DNA of 64,000 bases from Prochlorococcus sp. AG-402-N23 (GCA_003216355.1 QCIX01000001.1:62001-126000), one strand, 5' to 3'. Positions 18,761 through 28,306 are shown, numbered from the stretch's first letter. Notes: a model not told the origin generated them from the letters alone. Numbers and translations: made by a program.

Positions 18761-19489
18761 ATGGAGACTCATAAAACTTCCCTAATTATCTTACTTTTAA
18801 TTTTCATTTTTGCAGTGATTCATAGTGGGGGAGCTGCTTTAAGAATCAAAGCAGAATCTATTATGGGTCCCAGATTATGGCGGTTATGTTTTGTTTTTTT
18901 AAGTTTACCATCTGCAATTATCTTGATTAGTTATTTTTTGGCTCATAGATATGACGGAATCAGATTATGGAATTTACAGGGCAATAATTTTGTTTTTATG
19001 GTCGTTTGGTTCTTAACTGCAATAAGTTTTTTATTTTTATATCCTGCTACTTACAATTTGCTAGAAATTCCTTCGGTTTTAAAACCTAAAGTAAGAATCT
19101 ATGGAACTGGGATAATGCGAATCACAAGACATCCACAAGCATTTGGTCAGATAATTTGGTGTTTTGCTCATACTTTATGGATTGGTACAACATTCACATT
19201 AGTAACTTCTATTGGCTTAGTTTTGCATCATCTTTTTGCAATTTGGCATGGAGACAAGAGATTAGCAAATAGATTTGGAGAAGAATTTGAAAATTTTAAA
19301 AAAAATACTTCCATAATCCCGTTCATGGCAATACTTGAGGGGAGGCAAGAATTTAAGATTAGAGAATTTTTCAGGTTATCACAATTTGGTATATTAATCG
19401 CTATAGGCGTACTTTGGTGGTCTCATCAATATATCAATATTGCTGTTAAAACATTTAATTCATCATTTTTATCTGAATTTTTCAATTGA
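18761..19489 (+). CDS. 15-cis-zeta-carotene isomerase (Z-ISO), NnrU family
   Basis: 242-residue multi-pass membrane protein of the NnrU family (about six hydrophobic segments). The central and C-terminal block ITRHPQAFGQIIWC, AHTLWIG, HHLFAIWHGDKRLANRFGEEF, IPFMAILEGRQ resembles plant Z-ISO as I recall it, more than denitrification NnrU. Z-ISO is a heme-b protein that converts 9,15,9'-cis-zeta-carotene to the 9,9'-cis form between phytoene desaturase and zeta-carotene desaturase; several histidines (H123, H135, H156, H157) could ligate heme. The pds-crtB operon is about 2 kb away. Usually annotated only as NnrU family. Confidence 0.75.
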   Translation: METHKTSLIILLLIFIFAVIHSGGAALRIKAESIMGPRLWRLCFVFLSLPSAIILISYFLAHRYDGIRLWNLQGNNFVFMVVWFLTAISFLFLYPATYNLLEIPSVLKPKVRIYGTGIMRITRHPQAFGQIIWCFAHTLWIGTTFTLVTSIGLVLHHLFAIWHGDKRLANRFGEEFENFKKNTSIIPFMAILEGRQEFKIREFFRLSQFGILIAIGVLWWSHQYINIAVKTFNSSFLSEFFN

Positions 19490-19522
19490 CGGTTTAAAAT
19501 CAAAATATAAGTTCTTTAAAAA

Positions 19523-21544
19523 ATGCCACAAGCTTCAGAAATTGCCTGGTTAATACCCGTTTTCCCACTTATTGGAGCAGTGCTTTCTGGCTTAGGACTA
19601 ATAAGCATCAACAAGAAAATTAATAATTCAAGAGAAATTGTTTCTGTAGGTTTAATTTCTTTCGTTGGGATTTCTGCGGTAATTAGTTATAAAGCTCTAA
19701 TTGAACAAGTTAATGGTTATCAACCAGTAGAAAAATTATTTGTATGGGCCAATGCTGGGGATTTCACAATTCCAATGGGATTTGTCCTTGATCCTTTAGG
19801 GAGTGTAATGCTTGCGTTAGTAACTACGATAACTTTGTTGGTAATGATTTATTCTCATGGTTACATGGCGCATGACAAAGGTTATGTCAGATTTTTTACA
19901 TACTTAGCATTATTTAGTAGTTCAATGATGGGATTAATAGTTAGTCCGAATTTATTAGAAATTTATGTTTTTTGGGAATTAGTTGGGATGTGTTCTTATT
20001 TATTGGTTGGTTTTTGGTATGACAGGGATGGGGCTGCACACGCTGCGCAAAAAGCATTTGTTGTTAATAGAGTGGGAGATTTCGGGTTATTACTAGGAAT
20101 TCTTGGCCTATTTTGGGCAACAAATAGTTTTGATTTTAATGAAATAGCTACTGGAATTTCTCAATCAATATCTGACAATTCGATACCCATTTGGGCTGCT
20201 TTATTACTTTGTTTTTTAGTTTTTTTAGGGCCAATGGCTAAATCTGCTCAGTTTCCTCTTCATGTGTGGTTACCTGATGCGATGGAAGGCCCGACACCTA
20301 TTTCTGCACTTATCCATGCTGCAACAATGGTTGCAGCAGGAATATTTCTTGTAGCAAGACTTCAACCTTTGTATTCAATATTCCCCTCTATTCAGTTAGT
20401 TATTGCTTTAGTTGGCACCATTACTTGTTTTTTAGGAGCCTCTATAGCTTTGACCCAAATGGATTTAAAAAAAGGTTTAGCTTATAGCACAGTTTCTCAG
20501 CTTGGGTATATGATGCTCGCAATGGGTTGTGGAGCACCAGTAGCAGGAATTTTTCATTTAGTTACTCATGCTTGCTTTAAAGCAATGCTATTTTTGGGAT
20601 CTGGTTCAGTAATACATGCTATGGAAGAAGTAGTTGGCCATCAGCCTGTGTTAGCTCAAGATATGAGATTGATGGGCGGTTTAAGGAAAAAAATGCCATA
20701 CACATCAACAACATTTTTAATAGGTTGTGTAGCAATTAGTGGAATTCCCCCATTGGCAGGTTTTTGGAGTAAAGACGAGATACTCGGAAATGCTTTTATA
20801 TCATTTCCAGCTTTTTGGTTCGTAGGACTTCTAACAGCTGGTATGACCGCTTTTTATATGTTTAGGCTTTATTTCTTGACATTTGAAGGAGATTTTAGAG
20901 GGGAGAATAAAGAATTGCAAAAAGAGCTTTTAATAGCCTCTAAAACAAACCTAGATGAAGAAAATGGAGAAGAGCATGAAGAACATGGCTCTATTCATGA
21001 GTCCCCCTGGTCAATGACATTTCCCTTGGTATTTCTAGCTGTCCCGTCTGTAATCATCGGTTTTATGGGACTTCCATGGGATAGCAAAATTGCAAATTTA
21101 CTTGATCCTGAAGAAGCTGAGACTGCTGCAAAAGCCTTCGAATTAAAAGAATTTTTGCCTTTAGCACTTGCGTCAGTACTTATTGCATCAGCTGGAATCA
21201 TTATTGCTTATCAGGCATATTTTGTGAAAAAAATTAATTTATCAGTTTTATTTGCAGAAAAGTTTCCTAGCATCAACCGCTTTTTATCCAATAAATGGTA
21301 TCTAGATGATATTAATGAAAAACTTTTTGTTAAGGGTAGTAGAAAACTTGCTAAAGAAGTTTTAGAGGTTGATTCTAAGGTTGTTGATGGCGTCGTAAAT
21401 CTTACTGGACTTGTAACTTTAGGTAGTGGAGAAGGTCTAAAATATTTTGAGACCGGTAGGGCTCAATTTTATGCTCTTATTGTTTTTGGAGGTGTAATTT
21501 TACTAGTTGCTATATTTGGTTTTCAATCTCCTCAAGTATCTTAA
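19523..21544 (+). CDS. ndhF: NAD(P)H-quinone oxidoreductase subunit 5 (NdhF)
   Basis: Large antiporter-like membrane subunit of NDH-1. Hallmarks include DPLGSVMLALV, FWELVGMCSYLLVGFW, AKSAQFPLHVWLPDAMEGPTP (a conserved proton-channel segment with its Lys and Glu) and HAATMVAAGIF. About 15 transmembrane helices plus the C-terminal lateral-helix region fit 673 residues, and the NdhF1 (respiratory/cyclic) type is likely because the CO2-uptake paralogues are not found here. Forms a pair with ndhD 85 bases downstream. Confidence 0.94.
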   Translation: MPQASEIAWLIPVFPLIGAVLSGLGLISINKKINNSREIVSVGLISFVGISAVISYKALIEQVNGYQPVEKLFVWANAGDFTIPMGFVLDPLGSVMLALVTTITLLVMIYSHGYMAHDKGYVRFFTYLALFSSSMMGLIVSPNLLEIYVFWELVGMCSYLLVGFWYDRDGAAHAAQKAFVVNRVGDFGLLLGILGLFWATNSFDFNEIATGISQSISDNSIPIWAALLLCFLVFLGPMAKSAQFPLHVWLPDAMEGPTPISALIHAATMVAAGIFLVARLQPLYSIFPSIQLVIALVGTITCFLGASIALTQMDLKKGLAYSTVSQLGYMMLAMGCGAPVAGIFHLVTHACFKAMLFLGSGSVIHAMEEVVGHQPVLAQDMRLMGGLRKKMPYTSTTFLIGCVAISGIPPLAGFWSKDEILGNAFISFPAFWFVGLLTAGMTAFYMFRLYFLTFEGDFRGENKELQKELLIASKTNLDEENGEEHEEHGSIHESPWSMTFPLVFLAVPSVIIGFMGLPWDSKIANLLDPEEAETAAKAFELKEFLPLALASVLIASAGIIIAYQAYFVKKINLSVLFAEKFPSINRFLSNKWYLDDINEKLFVKGSRKLAKEVLEVDSKVVDGVVNLTGLVTLGSGEGLKYFETGRAQFYALIVFGGVILLVAIFGFQSPQVS

Positions 21545-21559
21545 TTACAATTGTGTGTC

Positions 21560-21580
21560 TTCACTGTCCATTGGGGTGAA
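21560..21580. other. hairpin between ndhF and ndhD
   Basis: TTCAC at 21560-21564 pairs with GTGAA at 21576-21580, with a possible inner CC/GG pair, in the 85-base gap. It is followed on the + strand by A residues and not a T run, so it is not a normal terminator; it may be an RNA-processing or stability element. Short stem, low certainty. Confidence 0.3.
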
Positions 21581-21629
21581 AAAATACAGAAAATTTCTAG
21601 ACTTTATTTAAGATAAATTTCTTATTAAA

Positions 21630-23270
21630 TTGAGTACTTATTTTTATACACATTTTGCGACACAAATCTTGGGAACTTTGGGAGCTGGATTTTCTAATTT
21701 ACCTTGGTTATCTGCTTCAATTTTATTCCCAATTGGTAGTGCATTTGTGATACCTTTTTTCCCAGATAAAGGGGATGGCAAAGAGGTGCGATGGTTTGCA
21801 TTGTCTATTGCATTAATAACTTTTTTAATAACTGTAGGTTCATATATAAATGGCTTTGATATTAGTAATGAAAATGTTCAACTTAAAGAAAATATTAGTT
21901 GGCTCCCCGATTTAGGTCTTACTTGGTCTGTTGGTGCTGATGGCATGTCTATGCCGTTAATATTATTGACTAGTTTTATAACTGCTTTAGCAGTTCTTGC
22001 TGCATGGCCAGTTAAGTTCAAACCAAAGTTATTTTTCTTTTTGATATTGGTTATGGATGGTGGGCAAATAGCTGTTTTTGCCGTACAAGATATGCTTTTA
22101 TTCTTTCTAACTTGGGAACTTGAGTTAATTCCCGTTTATTTATTACTGGCTATATGGGGTGGAAAAAATCGACAATATGCAGCAACAAAATTCATTATTT
22201 ATACAGCTGGCAGTTCTATCTTCATTCTTCTTGCAGCGTTAGCAATGGGTTTCTATGGTACAGAAATTCCTAACTTTGAGTTTTCTCACTTGGCAGCTCA
22301 AGATTTTAGTCAAAAATTCCAAATATTATGTTATGTAGGGCTTTTAATTGCATTTGGTGTGAAACTACCAATAGTACCTCTTCATACTTGGCTACCAGAT
22401 GCTCATGGAGAGGCTACAGCTCCTGTTCATATGCTTTTAGCAGGCATTTTATTAAAGATGGGAGGATATGCTCTTTTAAGATTTAATGCACAATTATTAC
22501 CCGTTGCTCATGCTCAATTTGCCCCATTATTAATAGTTCTAGGGGTTGTCAATATAATTTATGCTGCATTAACTTCTTTTGCTCAAAGAAATCTTAAAAG
22601 AAAAATTGCATACAGTTCGATAAGTCATATGGGTTTTGTTCTTATTGGTATCGGTAGTTTTAGTAGCCTTGGAACAAGCGGAGCTATGCTGCAAATGGTT
22701 AGTCATGGATTAATAGGTGCAAGTTTATTTTTTCTGGTTGGTGCTACCTATGATAGAACAAAGACTCTTAAACTTGATGAAATGAGTGGTGTAGGACAAA
22801 AAATGAGAATTATGTTTGCCCTATGGACTGCTTGCTCCTTGGCTTCCCTAGCTTTGCCTGGTATGAGTGGATTTGTTTCCGAATTGATGGTATTTACTGG
22901 ATTTGTTACTGATGAAGTGTATACACTTCCCTTTAGGGTGGTGATGGCCTCGTTAGCTGCTATCGGTGTAATACTTACTCCTATTTATCTACTTTCAATG
23001 TTACGAGAAATTTTCTTTGGTAAAGAAAATCCAAAATTAATCGAAGAACGAAAACTTATAGATGCAGAGCCAAGGGAAGTTTATATTATTGCATGTTTAC
23101 TTTTACCGATTATTGGAATAGGTTTGTACCCTAGATTAATTACTGAAAGTTACATTGCATCTATCAATAATCTGGTCGATCGAGATTTAACTGCAGTTAA
23201 AGGTGCTGTGAAAACAAATATTTTTTCAGGAACTAAAACAAACGATATCCTAAAAGCTCCAACAATATAA
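21630..23270 (+). CDS. ndhD: NAD(P)H-quinone oxidoreductase subunit 4 (NdhD)
   Basis: Antiporter-like NDH-1 membrane subunit. Diagnostic segments: [54 protein letters not shown] motif ([20 protein letters not shown]) and [15 protein letters not shown]. 546 residues, about 14 helices. No ATG exists before the conserved region: the frame opens at TTG (codon 1), and further TTGs lie at codons 14 and 17, so the exact start is unsure. Downstream of ndhF in the same direction. Confidence 0.92.
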   Translation: MSTYFYTHFATQILGTLGAGFSNLPWLSASILFPIGSAFVIPFFPDKGDGKEVRWFALSIALITFLITVGSYINGFDISNENVQLKENISWLPDLGLTWSVGADGMSMPLILLTSFITALAVLAAWPVKFKPKLFFFLILVMDGGQIAVFAVQDMLLFFLTWELELIPVYLLLAIWGGKNRQYAATKFIIYTAGSSIFILLAALAMGFYGTEIPNFEFSHLAAQDFSQKFQILCYVGLLIAFGVKLPIVPLHTWLPDAHGEATAPVHMLLAGILLKMGGYALLRFNAQLLPVAHAQFAPLLIVLGVVNIIYAALTSFAQRNLKRKIAYSSISHMGFVLIGIGSFSSLGTSGAMLQMVSHGLIGASLFFLVGATYDRTKTLKLDEMSGVGQKMRIMFALWTACSLASLALPGMSGFVSELMVFTGFVTDEVYTLPFRVVMASLAAIGVILTPIYLLSMLREIFFGKENPKLIEERKLIDAEPREVYIIACLLLPIIGIGLYPRLITESYIASINNLVDRDLTAVKGAVKTNIFSGTKTNDILKAPTI

Positions 23271-23393
23271 TTTTTTAAATTAATGCAATATTGTTTGGCA
23301 TTAAATAAATTAAAAGATATCTTGTGAATAGATTTTATCTTTTTCAAAATATCTTATTTTAATCCTATTGATAGGCAACAATTAGGCCCTAGA

Positions 23394-24215
23394 TTGTTAA
23401 TTAAGTTTCTTCAAGACGCCGCAAGTAAAGGTGAGCTTGATCCATGGGATATTGATGTAATAAGTGTAATTGATAGTTTTTTAGAGCAATACTCAAATAC
23501 TTTTAATCAATCTTCAAATAGTCAAATCTCATATCATAAGGATTTAGCTGAGACCAGCGAAGCATTTTTTGCGGCTTCCGTACTTGTTAATCTTAAGGCT
23601 CAAGTTTTGGAATCTGATGTTTTCAAAGAAAATTCTTCCGATTTTGGAGATGAATTTGATTTGGATGATCAAGATTGGATTGATAAAGAATTTGATATTC
23701 CCAAATATCCTGAAAAATATCTAAGGAGAAGATCAATTGCTCAACCAATTCTTAAACGTACAACAACATTGGGAGAACTTGTAAGTCAGTTAGAGTCAAT
23801 AGCAGAAGTTATAGAAACCCAAGATCTTATGCTCATGAAGAGAAAAAGAAATAAAAAATATTCTGATAAGGCTTTAATTTCTCAAGTAAAGTCATTAGCG
23901 CATCGAGAGAAGCTTCCAGAAACCACAAAAGCATTAGGGAAATTTATTGAAGGATGGGAAAAAGCATTACAATGGACAGATTTTGAATATTTAGTAAAGA
24001 AATGGCAAACAGTAGTAAAAAATGATTTAGATAAAGATCGTTTGGGAGTTTTTTGGGCTTTATTATTTTTATCATCTGAAAACAAAATTGAAATTAAACA
24101 AATTAATTCTTTATATGGCCCAATTCAAATTAAAAGAATAATACCAGATGGTAGCTTAGCTCAATTGCCTATAGAAAATCTTGAGGTCAGTAATGCCTCT
24201 TCCTCGGCTGCTTAG
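23394..24215 (+). CDS. scpA: segregation and condensation protein A (ScpA)
   Basis: Kleisin subunit that bridges the SMC dimer with ScpB in chromosome segregation. The N-terminal LLIKFLQDAASKGELDPWDIDVISVIDSFL matches the ScpA signature region (here quoted from residue 1 in part), an acidic linker follows (80-100), and the C-terminal winged-helix part is near 220-262. The start is uncertain: TTG at 23394 is the first accepted start codon, but the frame stays open back to about 23328 and codes for SYFNPIDRQQLGPR, which looks like natural sequence, so translation may begin earlier at a rare ATT or ATA. Weakly conserved; about 270 residues is normal. Confidence 0.78.
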   Translation: MLIKFLQDAASKGELDPWDIDVISVIDSFLEQYSNTFNQSSNSQISYHKDLAETSEAFFAASVLVNLKAQVLESDVFKENSSDFGDEFDLDDQDWIDKEFDIPKYPEKYLRRRSIAQPILKRTTTLGELVSQLESIAEVIETQDLMLMKRKRNKKYSDKALISQVKSLAHREKLPETTKALGKFIEGWEKALQWTDFEYLVKKWQTVVKNDLDKDRLGVFWALLFLSSENKIEIKQINSLYGPIQIKRIIPDGSLAQLPIENLEVSNASSSAA

Positions 24216-24261
24216 AAGCTTCATAGTAATAACGTATAATTTAAAAAATGGTTTTGAATTT

Positions 24262-25440
24262 ATGAAGGCAATGATACTTGCGGCAGGTAAAGGCACACGT
24301 GTTCAGCCTATTACGCATGTTATTCCGAAACCGATGATTCCGATTTTGCAAAAACCTGTTATGGAGTTTCTCTTGGAACTTTTAAGAGAACATAATTTTA
24401 AGGAAATAATGGTAAATGTTTCTCATCTAGCTGAGGAAATTGAAAATTATTTTAGGGATGGACAAAGATTTGGAGTAGAAATTGCTTATAGTTTTGAGGG
24501 AAGAATTGAAGATGGGGAATTAATAGGTGATGCTTTGGGATCGGCTGGAGGATTAAAAAAAATTCAGGATTTTCAAAATTTCTTTGATGAAACTTTTGTT
24601 GTTTTATGTGGTGATGCTTTAGTTGATTTAGATTTAACTCAAGCTGTTAAAAAACATAAGCAGAAAGGAGCGATTGCGAGCTTGATAACAAAGAAGGTAA
24701 CTAAAGATCAAGTATCTAGTTACGGTGTTGTAGTTTCAGATGAAAATGGTCGAATAAAGGCTTTTCAGGAAAAGCCATCAGTTGATCAAGCTTTAAGTGA
24801 CTCTATAAATACAGGAATTTATCTTTTCGAACCTGAAATTTTTAATCACATTCCTTCAGCCGAGAAATTTGATATTGGAGCTGATCTTTTCCCTAAACTT
24901 GTTGAAATGGATTTACCATTTTTTGCATTACCAATGGACTTTGAATGGGTAGATATTGGAAAAGTTCCTGATTATTGGAGTGCTATTAGAAATGTATTGC
25001 AAGGTAAGGTAAGGCAAGTTCAAATACCAGGTAAGGAAATTAAACCAGGAATTTTTACCGGTTTGAATGTAGCGGCTAACTGGGAAAAAGTTAATATTAC
25101 CGGCCCCGTTTATATAGGAGGCATGACTAGGATAGAGGATGGAGCAACTATTATTGGCCCTTCCATGATTGGACCAAGTTGTTGCATTTGCGAGGGAGCA
25201 ACCATAGATAACTCAATTATTTTTGATTATTCTAAAATTGGTAAAGGTGTACGACTTATGGATAAGTTAGTGTTTGGTAAATATTGTGTTGGGAAAAATG
25301 GTGATCATTTTGATTTGCAAGATGCATCTTTAGATTGGTTAATAGCAGATTCAAGAAGATCTGATTTGACTGAGCCATCGCCTCAGCAGAAAGCTATGGC
25401 AGACTTATTAGGTACTGATTTGATTAATATTCCAGACTAA
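24262..25440 (+). CDS. sugar nucleotidyltransferase (mannose/glucose-1-phosphate type)
   Basis: 392 residues: a nucleotidyltransferase domain with MILAAGKGTRVQPIT at the N-terminus (the GxGTRxxP signature and following Lys in PKPM) and VVLCGDALVDLDL in the middle, then a left-handed beta-helix of hexapeptide repeats (about 285-345). This makes NDP-sugars, most likely GDP-mannose or NDP-glucose, for glycans; the exact nucleotide and sugar cannot be read off. The start is the ATG giving MKAMILAAGK; an upstream TTG would add 27 unconserved residues that overlap scpA. Its 3' end overlaps convergent metF by 17 bases. Confidence 0.85.
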   Translation: MKAMILAAGKGTRVQPITHVIPKPMIPILQKPVMEFLLELLREHNFKEIMVNVSHLAEEIENYFRDGQRFGVEIAYSFEGRIEDGELIGDALGSAGGLKKIQDFQNFFDETFVVLCGDALVDLDLTQAVKKHKQKGAIASLITKKVTKDQVSSYGVVVSDENGRIKAFQEKPSVDQALSDSINTGIYLFEPEIFNHIPSAEKFDIGADLFPKLVEMDLPFFALPMDFEWVDIGKVPDYWSAIRNVLQGKVRQVQIPGKEIKPGIFTGLNVAANWEKVNITGPVYIGGMTRIEDGATIIGPSMIGPSCCICEGATIDNSIIFDYSKIGKGVRLMDKLVFGKYCVGKNGDHFDLQDASLDWLIADSRRSDLTEPSPQQKAMADLLGTDLINIPD

Positions 25441-26314
25441 GTTCAGCTTTTTCAATAATCTCAGGAATTAAATGCTCTGCCTTTACGGCCATTAGATGTA
25501 TTCCATTTGCGATATTAATAAAATCATGAGCTTGTTCAGCTGCAATTTTAATACCTTCCTGTAAAGGGTTTTTAGCATCTTTAAGACGATTTAAGATGTT
25601 TTCAGGAATATTTGCGCCTGGAACGTATTTGTTTATAAAGAGAGCATTTTTGTAGGATTTTAATAGGAATACACCTGCAATTACAGGAATTCCAATAGGA
25701 TTGCTAATTTTTTCGCAAAATTCTATCAAATTTTCTCTTTCCATAACCATTTGAGTTTGTATAAATCCAGCTCCAGCCTCTTTTTTCTTTCTCATTCTAT
25801 TTTCTAAACTTCTTTGATTTCTGCAACTAGGGTCAGCTGCAGCACCTGCAAAAATAAATGTTTTTTTATCGGAAAGTTCCCCTCGAGTAGGATCAATTCC
25901 TTTATTAAAGGCTTGAATTTGTTTAAGCAATCTAACTGACTCAAACTCATGTACTGCCTTAGCATCTTGTTGATCCCCGGCCTTTACTGAATCACCGGTA
26001 ATGCATAAGATATTTTTAATTCCTAAAGCATTTGCTCCCAGAATGTCTGATTGTAAAGCAATTTTATTACGATCTCTACAAGATATTTGCATTACTGGTT
26101 CTATTCCATTTTCCAGTAATAGTTTGGACATTGCCAAGCTGCACATTCTCATTACAGCCCTGCTCCCGTCTGTAATGTTAACAGCATGTACCTTATCTTT
26201 CAAAAGTTGTGCTATCTTAAGAGATCTTATGGGGTCTCCACCTCTTGGCGGCATTAACTCTGCCGTTATTACCTTAGATCTTTTTTCTAAAGTCTGCTGA
26301 AGTTTCGATTTCAA
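25424..26314 (-). CDS. metF: methylenetetrahydrofolate reductase, divergent MetF type
   Basis: FAD enzyme producing 5-methyl-THF for methionine synthesis. The TIM-barrel pattern is recognisable: AELMPPRGGDP near the N-terminus (counterpart of the FEFFPP segment), AVNITDGS, MQISCRDRNKIALQSD and NILCITGDS. The SCRDRN/ITGD pattern is that of a divergent MetF group, not the E. coli type, so the electron donor may not be NADH. 296 residues. Terminal overlap with the convergent nucleotidyltransferase. Confidence 0.85.
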   Translation of the reverse strand: MKSKLQQTLEKRSKVITAELMPPRGGDPIRSLKIAQLLKDKVHAVNITDGSRAVMRMCSLAMSKLLLENGIEPVMQISCRDRNKIALQSDILGANALGIKNILCITGDSVKAGDQQDAKAVHEFESVRLLKQIQAFNKGIDPTRGELSDKKTFIFAGAAADPSCRNQRSLENRMRKKKEAGAGFIQTQMVMERENLIEFCEKISNPIGIPVIAGVFLLKSYKNALFINKYVPGANIPENILNRLKDAKNPLQEGIKIAAEQAHDFINIANGIHLMAVKAEHLIPEIIEKAELSLEY

Positions 26315-26378
26315 TTGCTTTTGTTTCCTAGTTAGTTAACAAGTGTACTGAGATTGCTAAACTTTATTAATATAAAAA

Positions 26379-26382
26379 AGGA
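26379..26382 (+). promoter_or_regulatory. ribosome binding site of the PedR-like gene
   Basis: AGGA within AAAAAAGGAAC lies nine bases before the ATG, one of the few clear Shine-Dalgarno matches in this window, where most genes have none. An AT-rich TTAATATAA just upstream may be its -10 region. Confidence 0.5.
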
Positions 26383-26391
26383 ACTGTTTAA

Positions 26392-26670
26392 ATGCAAATG
26401 GTTGAAGAAGAAGTAAACAACATTGATATGATGGGTCTCTCAGCAAGAGAGATGGAAATCATTGATCTAGTAGCTGATGGGCTTACAAATCAAGAAATTG
26501 CGGTAAAACTAACTATTAGTAAAAGAACTGTTGATAATCATGTAAGTAACATGTTTACAAAAACTGGTTCTAAAAACAGAGTTGCACTTTTGAATTGGGC
26601 AATGGACAATGGAAAGATTTGTAGAGATGGATTTAATTGTTGTTCACTCCCAGACTCTGATCAAGACTAG
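26392..26670 (+). CDS. pedR: LuxR-type regulator, PedR-like
   Basis: A 92-residue stand-alone GerE/LuxR helix-turn-helix (about 14-75: LSAREMEIIDLVADGLTNQE, SKRTVDNHVSNMFTKTG) with no receiver domain. It resembles PedR (Ssl0564) of Synechocystis, a photosynthetic-electron-transport-dependent regulator whose conserved Cys is reduced by thioredoxin. The C-terminal tail GKICRDGFNCCSLP holds C77, C83 and C84, consistent with such redox control. Good ribosome site. The last 38 bases overlap the 3' end of a convergent small gene. Confidence 0.8.
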   Translation: MQMVEEEVNNIDMMGLSAREMEIIDLVADGLTNQEIAVKLTISKRTVDNHVSNMFTKTGSKNRVALLNWAMDNGKICRDGFNCCSLPDSDQD

Positions 26671-26821
26671 CTTTGTCATTTATTTTTTTTGTATCATTAG
26701 GCAAATCTATTAAACAATAATTTGTAGAACCTAATTCGAAGAGTTCAGCATATGCAATACATGCATCTTTGTCTGAATCAACAAATCTCAATATTCCTTC
26801 TTTGTCGTAAAGACCATACAT
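26633..26821 (-). CDS. small conserved cyanobacterial protein of unknown function
   Basis: 62 residues beginning MYGLYDKEGILRFVDSDKDA, acidic, no membrane helix, one Cys in the body (NYCLIDLP). The start is placed at this ATG since the upstream extension (IFFIFKQNNFYFLQ) looks like untranslated AT-rich sequence. I recognise the pattern as a small protein found in marine picocyanobacteria but know no function. Its 3' end is antisense to the end of pedR, which makes antisense effects possible. Confidence 0.6.
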   Translation of the reverse strand: MYGLYDKEGILRFVDSDKDACIAYAELFELGSTNYCLIDLPNDTKKINDKASLDQSLGVNNN

Positions 26822-26917
26822 CTGAAGAAAATAAAAATTATTTTGCTTAAATATAAAGAAAATATAAAGGATGAGTGGCACTTTTGACTAGTTACTTTTG
26901 AAAGTTGTCAAATAGTC

Positions 26918-27385
26918 TTATTTCCACTGTGAAAAAGGATTGTTAGCGAGACTGAAATTGGAGTAGTGGGTCAGCCCCGTAATTTCTTTTGAAATAAAAG
27001 ATGGTAGCAATAAATCCTCCTCTTCATCGGAAAGTTCAATTTCTGCAATTTCAAGTGGAAAATTATTTTCTTTAAAGCAATCTATAATCCAAGATTTTTT
27101 TTCAACTTCCAAAAAGAATCTTTCTTTTTTAATTGTACTTGAAAGATTTGACATTATTGTTTCAGCATCGCTTCGCGGAATGGAGTATTCGAATTCAAAG
27201 TTGGTAAAGCCTTTGATATGTTTCTTTAATGCAATTTTGGAGTTTTTGCCTGAAAACCTTATCCTAATAATCCAATCATCTAAACTTTTGGATAAATATC
27301 CTTGTTCAATATAAATTTTTTTAGTTATAAATTCTTTCCAGTTATCATTTTTTATAAGAAATCTTCTTTCTATTTCTATGGCCAT
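26918..27385 (-). CDS. CYTH-domain protein (triphosphate-binding)
   Basis: 155-residue CYTH protein with the N-terminal ExExRF signature (EIERRF at 4-9), and alternating charged strands IRIRFSGKNSKIALKK, EFEYSIP and FLEVEKKSWIIDCF typical of the triphosphate tunnel fold. Relatives act as tripolyphosphatases or adenylate cyclases; cyanobacterial ones are mostly inorganic triphosphatases. It starts directly after the NAD kinase stop with no gap, so it is the last gene of the ndhA-I-G-E-nadK run; the adjacency hints at phosphate or nucleotide metabolism but proves nothing. Confidence 0.85.
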   Translation of the reverse strand: MAIEIERRFLIKNDNWKEFITKKIYIEQGYLSKSLDDWIIRIRFSGKNSKIALKKHIKGFTNFEFEYSIPRSDAETIMSNLSSTIKKERFFLEVEKKSWIIDCFKENNFPLEIAEIELSDEEEDLLLPSFISKEITGLTHYSNFSLANNPFSQWK

Positions 27386-28297
27386 TTAATTTTTTGGATT
27401 TTTTTGAGATAAATCACCTTTCCAATCTAGTTTTTTAATTAAAGTATCATAGTAGTTGGCGCTTTTTTTAAACTTTATTATTTTGCAGGGTGTTTGCCCT
27501 TTTTTGATCTCACAATAATAAGTTTCCTTAATAGTCATACATTTTGAACCGTCTCTCCATAATTTAATTTCCCCTTTACTTTTTTTTACAGGTTTAATAA
27601 TTACCTTACTTGAATTAGGTATAACTATTGGTCTACTAGCTAAACTCATCGGGCATATAGGATTAATTATCATTGCATTAATACTAGGGTGCACTATTGG
27701 ACCCCCTGCAGCCATTGAGTAGGCTGTTGAACCAGTAGATGTAGATATTATTAATCCATCACCTTTATATTCATTTACCTTCTCGTTATCTATTTCAATT
27801 TGTATTTGATTGGTAGGAGAAATGTCTTCTTCAACAGATTTAAAATAAAAATCATTTAAGGCGTCGTAGCTTTTTATAATCTTCTTCTTAGAACTTGTCT
27901 CGTTAATACAAACATTACAATTTAATCTATTACGAAAGTCAATTAAATATTCTTCGTTTTCAAGGATTTTAATAAAAGATTTGTCAAATAAAAATTCTTT
28001 CTCTTGAGTAAGAAACCCCAAATTACCTCCAATATTAATACTCAATAAAGGAATATCATAATCAGCTAATGCATTTGCACATTTCAGGAAGGTTCCATCT
28101 CCACCAAGAACTATGCCAATATTCGGCTGTAATTTGAGATTACAAAAATATTTTTCAATTTCATCTTTATGAAAATCACTTTCAAATCTTTTTGATTGTA
28201 TATTTTTTGCTTTTAGGACTTCTTCACAAAATTTAGAAGCCTCTTGAGCTATAGAACTATCTGAACGATATACAATAAGCACTAATGAAAGTTTCAT
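27386..28297 (-). CDS. nadK: NAD kinase
   Basis: Makes NADP from NAD with ATP or polyphosphate. [10 protein letters not shown] (65-74) and the second NADK motif [24 protein letters not shown] are clear. 303 residues. It follows ndhE by nine bases in the NDH-1 operon and abuts the CYTH gene, so supply of NADP and NDH-1 subunits may be co-expressed. Older symbol ppnK. Cyanobacteria carry two NAD kinases; which group this one belongs to needs a tree. Confidence 0.92.
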   Translation of the reverse strand: MKLSLVLIVYRSDSSIAQEASKFCEEVLKAKNIQSKRFESDFHKDEIEKYFCNLKLQPNIGIVLGGDGTFLKCANALADYDIPLLSINIGGNLGFLTQEKEFLFDKSFIKILENEEYLIDFRNRLNCNVCINETSSKKKIIKSYDALNDFYFKSVEEDISPTNQIQIEIDNEKVNEYKGDGLIISTSTGSTAYSMAAGGPIVHPSINAMIINPICPMSLASRPIVIPNSSKVIIKPVKKSKGEIKLWRDGSKCMTIKETYYCEIKKGQTPCKIIKFKKSANYYDTLIKKLDWKGDLSQKNPKN

Positions 28298-28306
28298 TTA
28301 GTGGTT

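Noticed and set aside
24181..24261. Upstream TTG start for the sugar nucleotidyltransferase
   Set aside because: The added 27 residues overlap the end of scpA and show no family resemblance; the ATG before MILAAGKGTR is a normal start.
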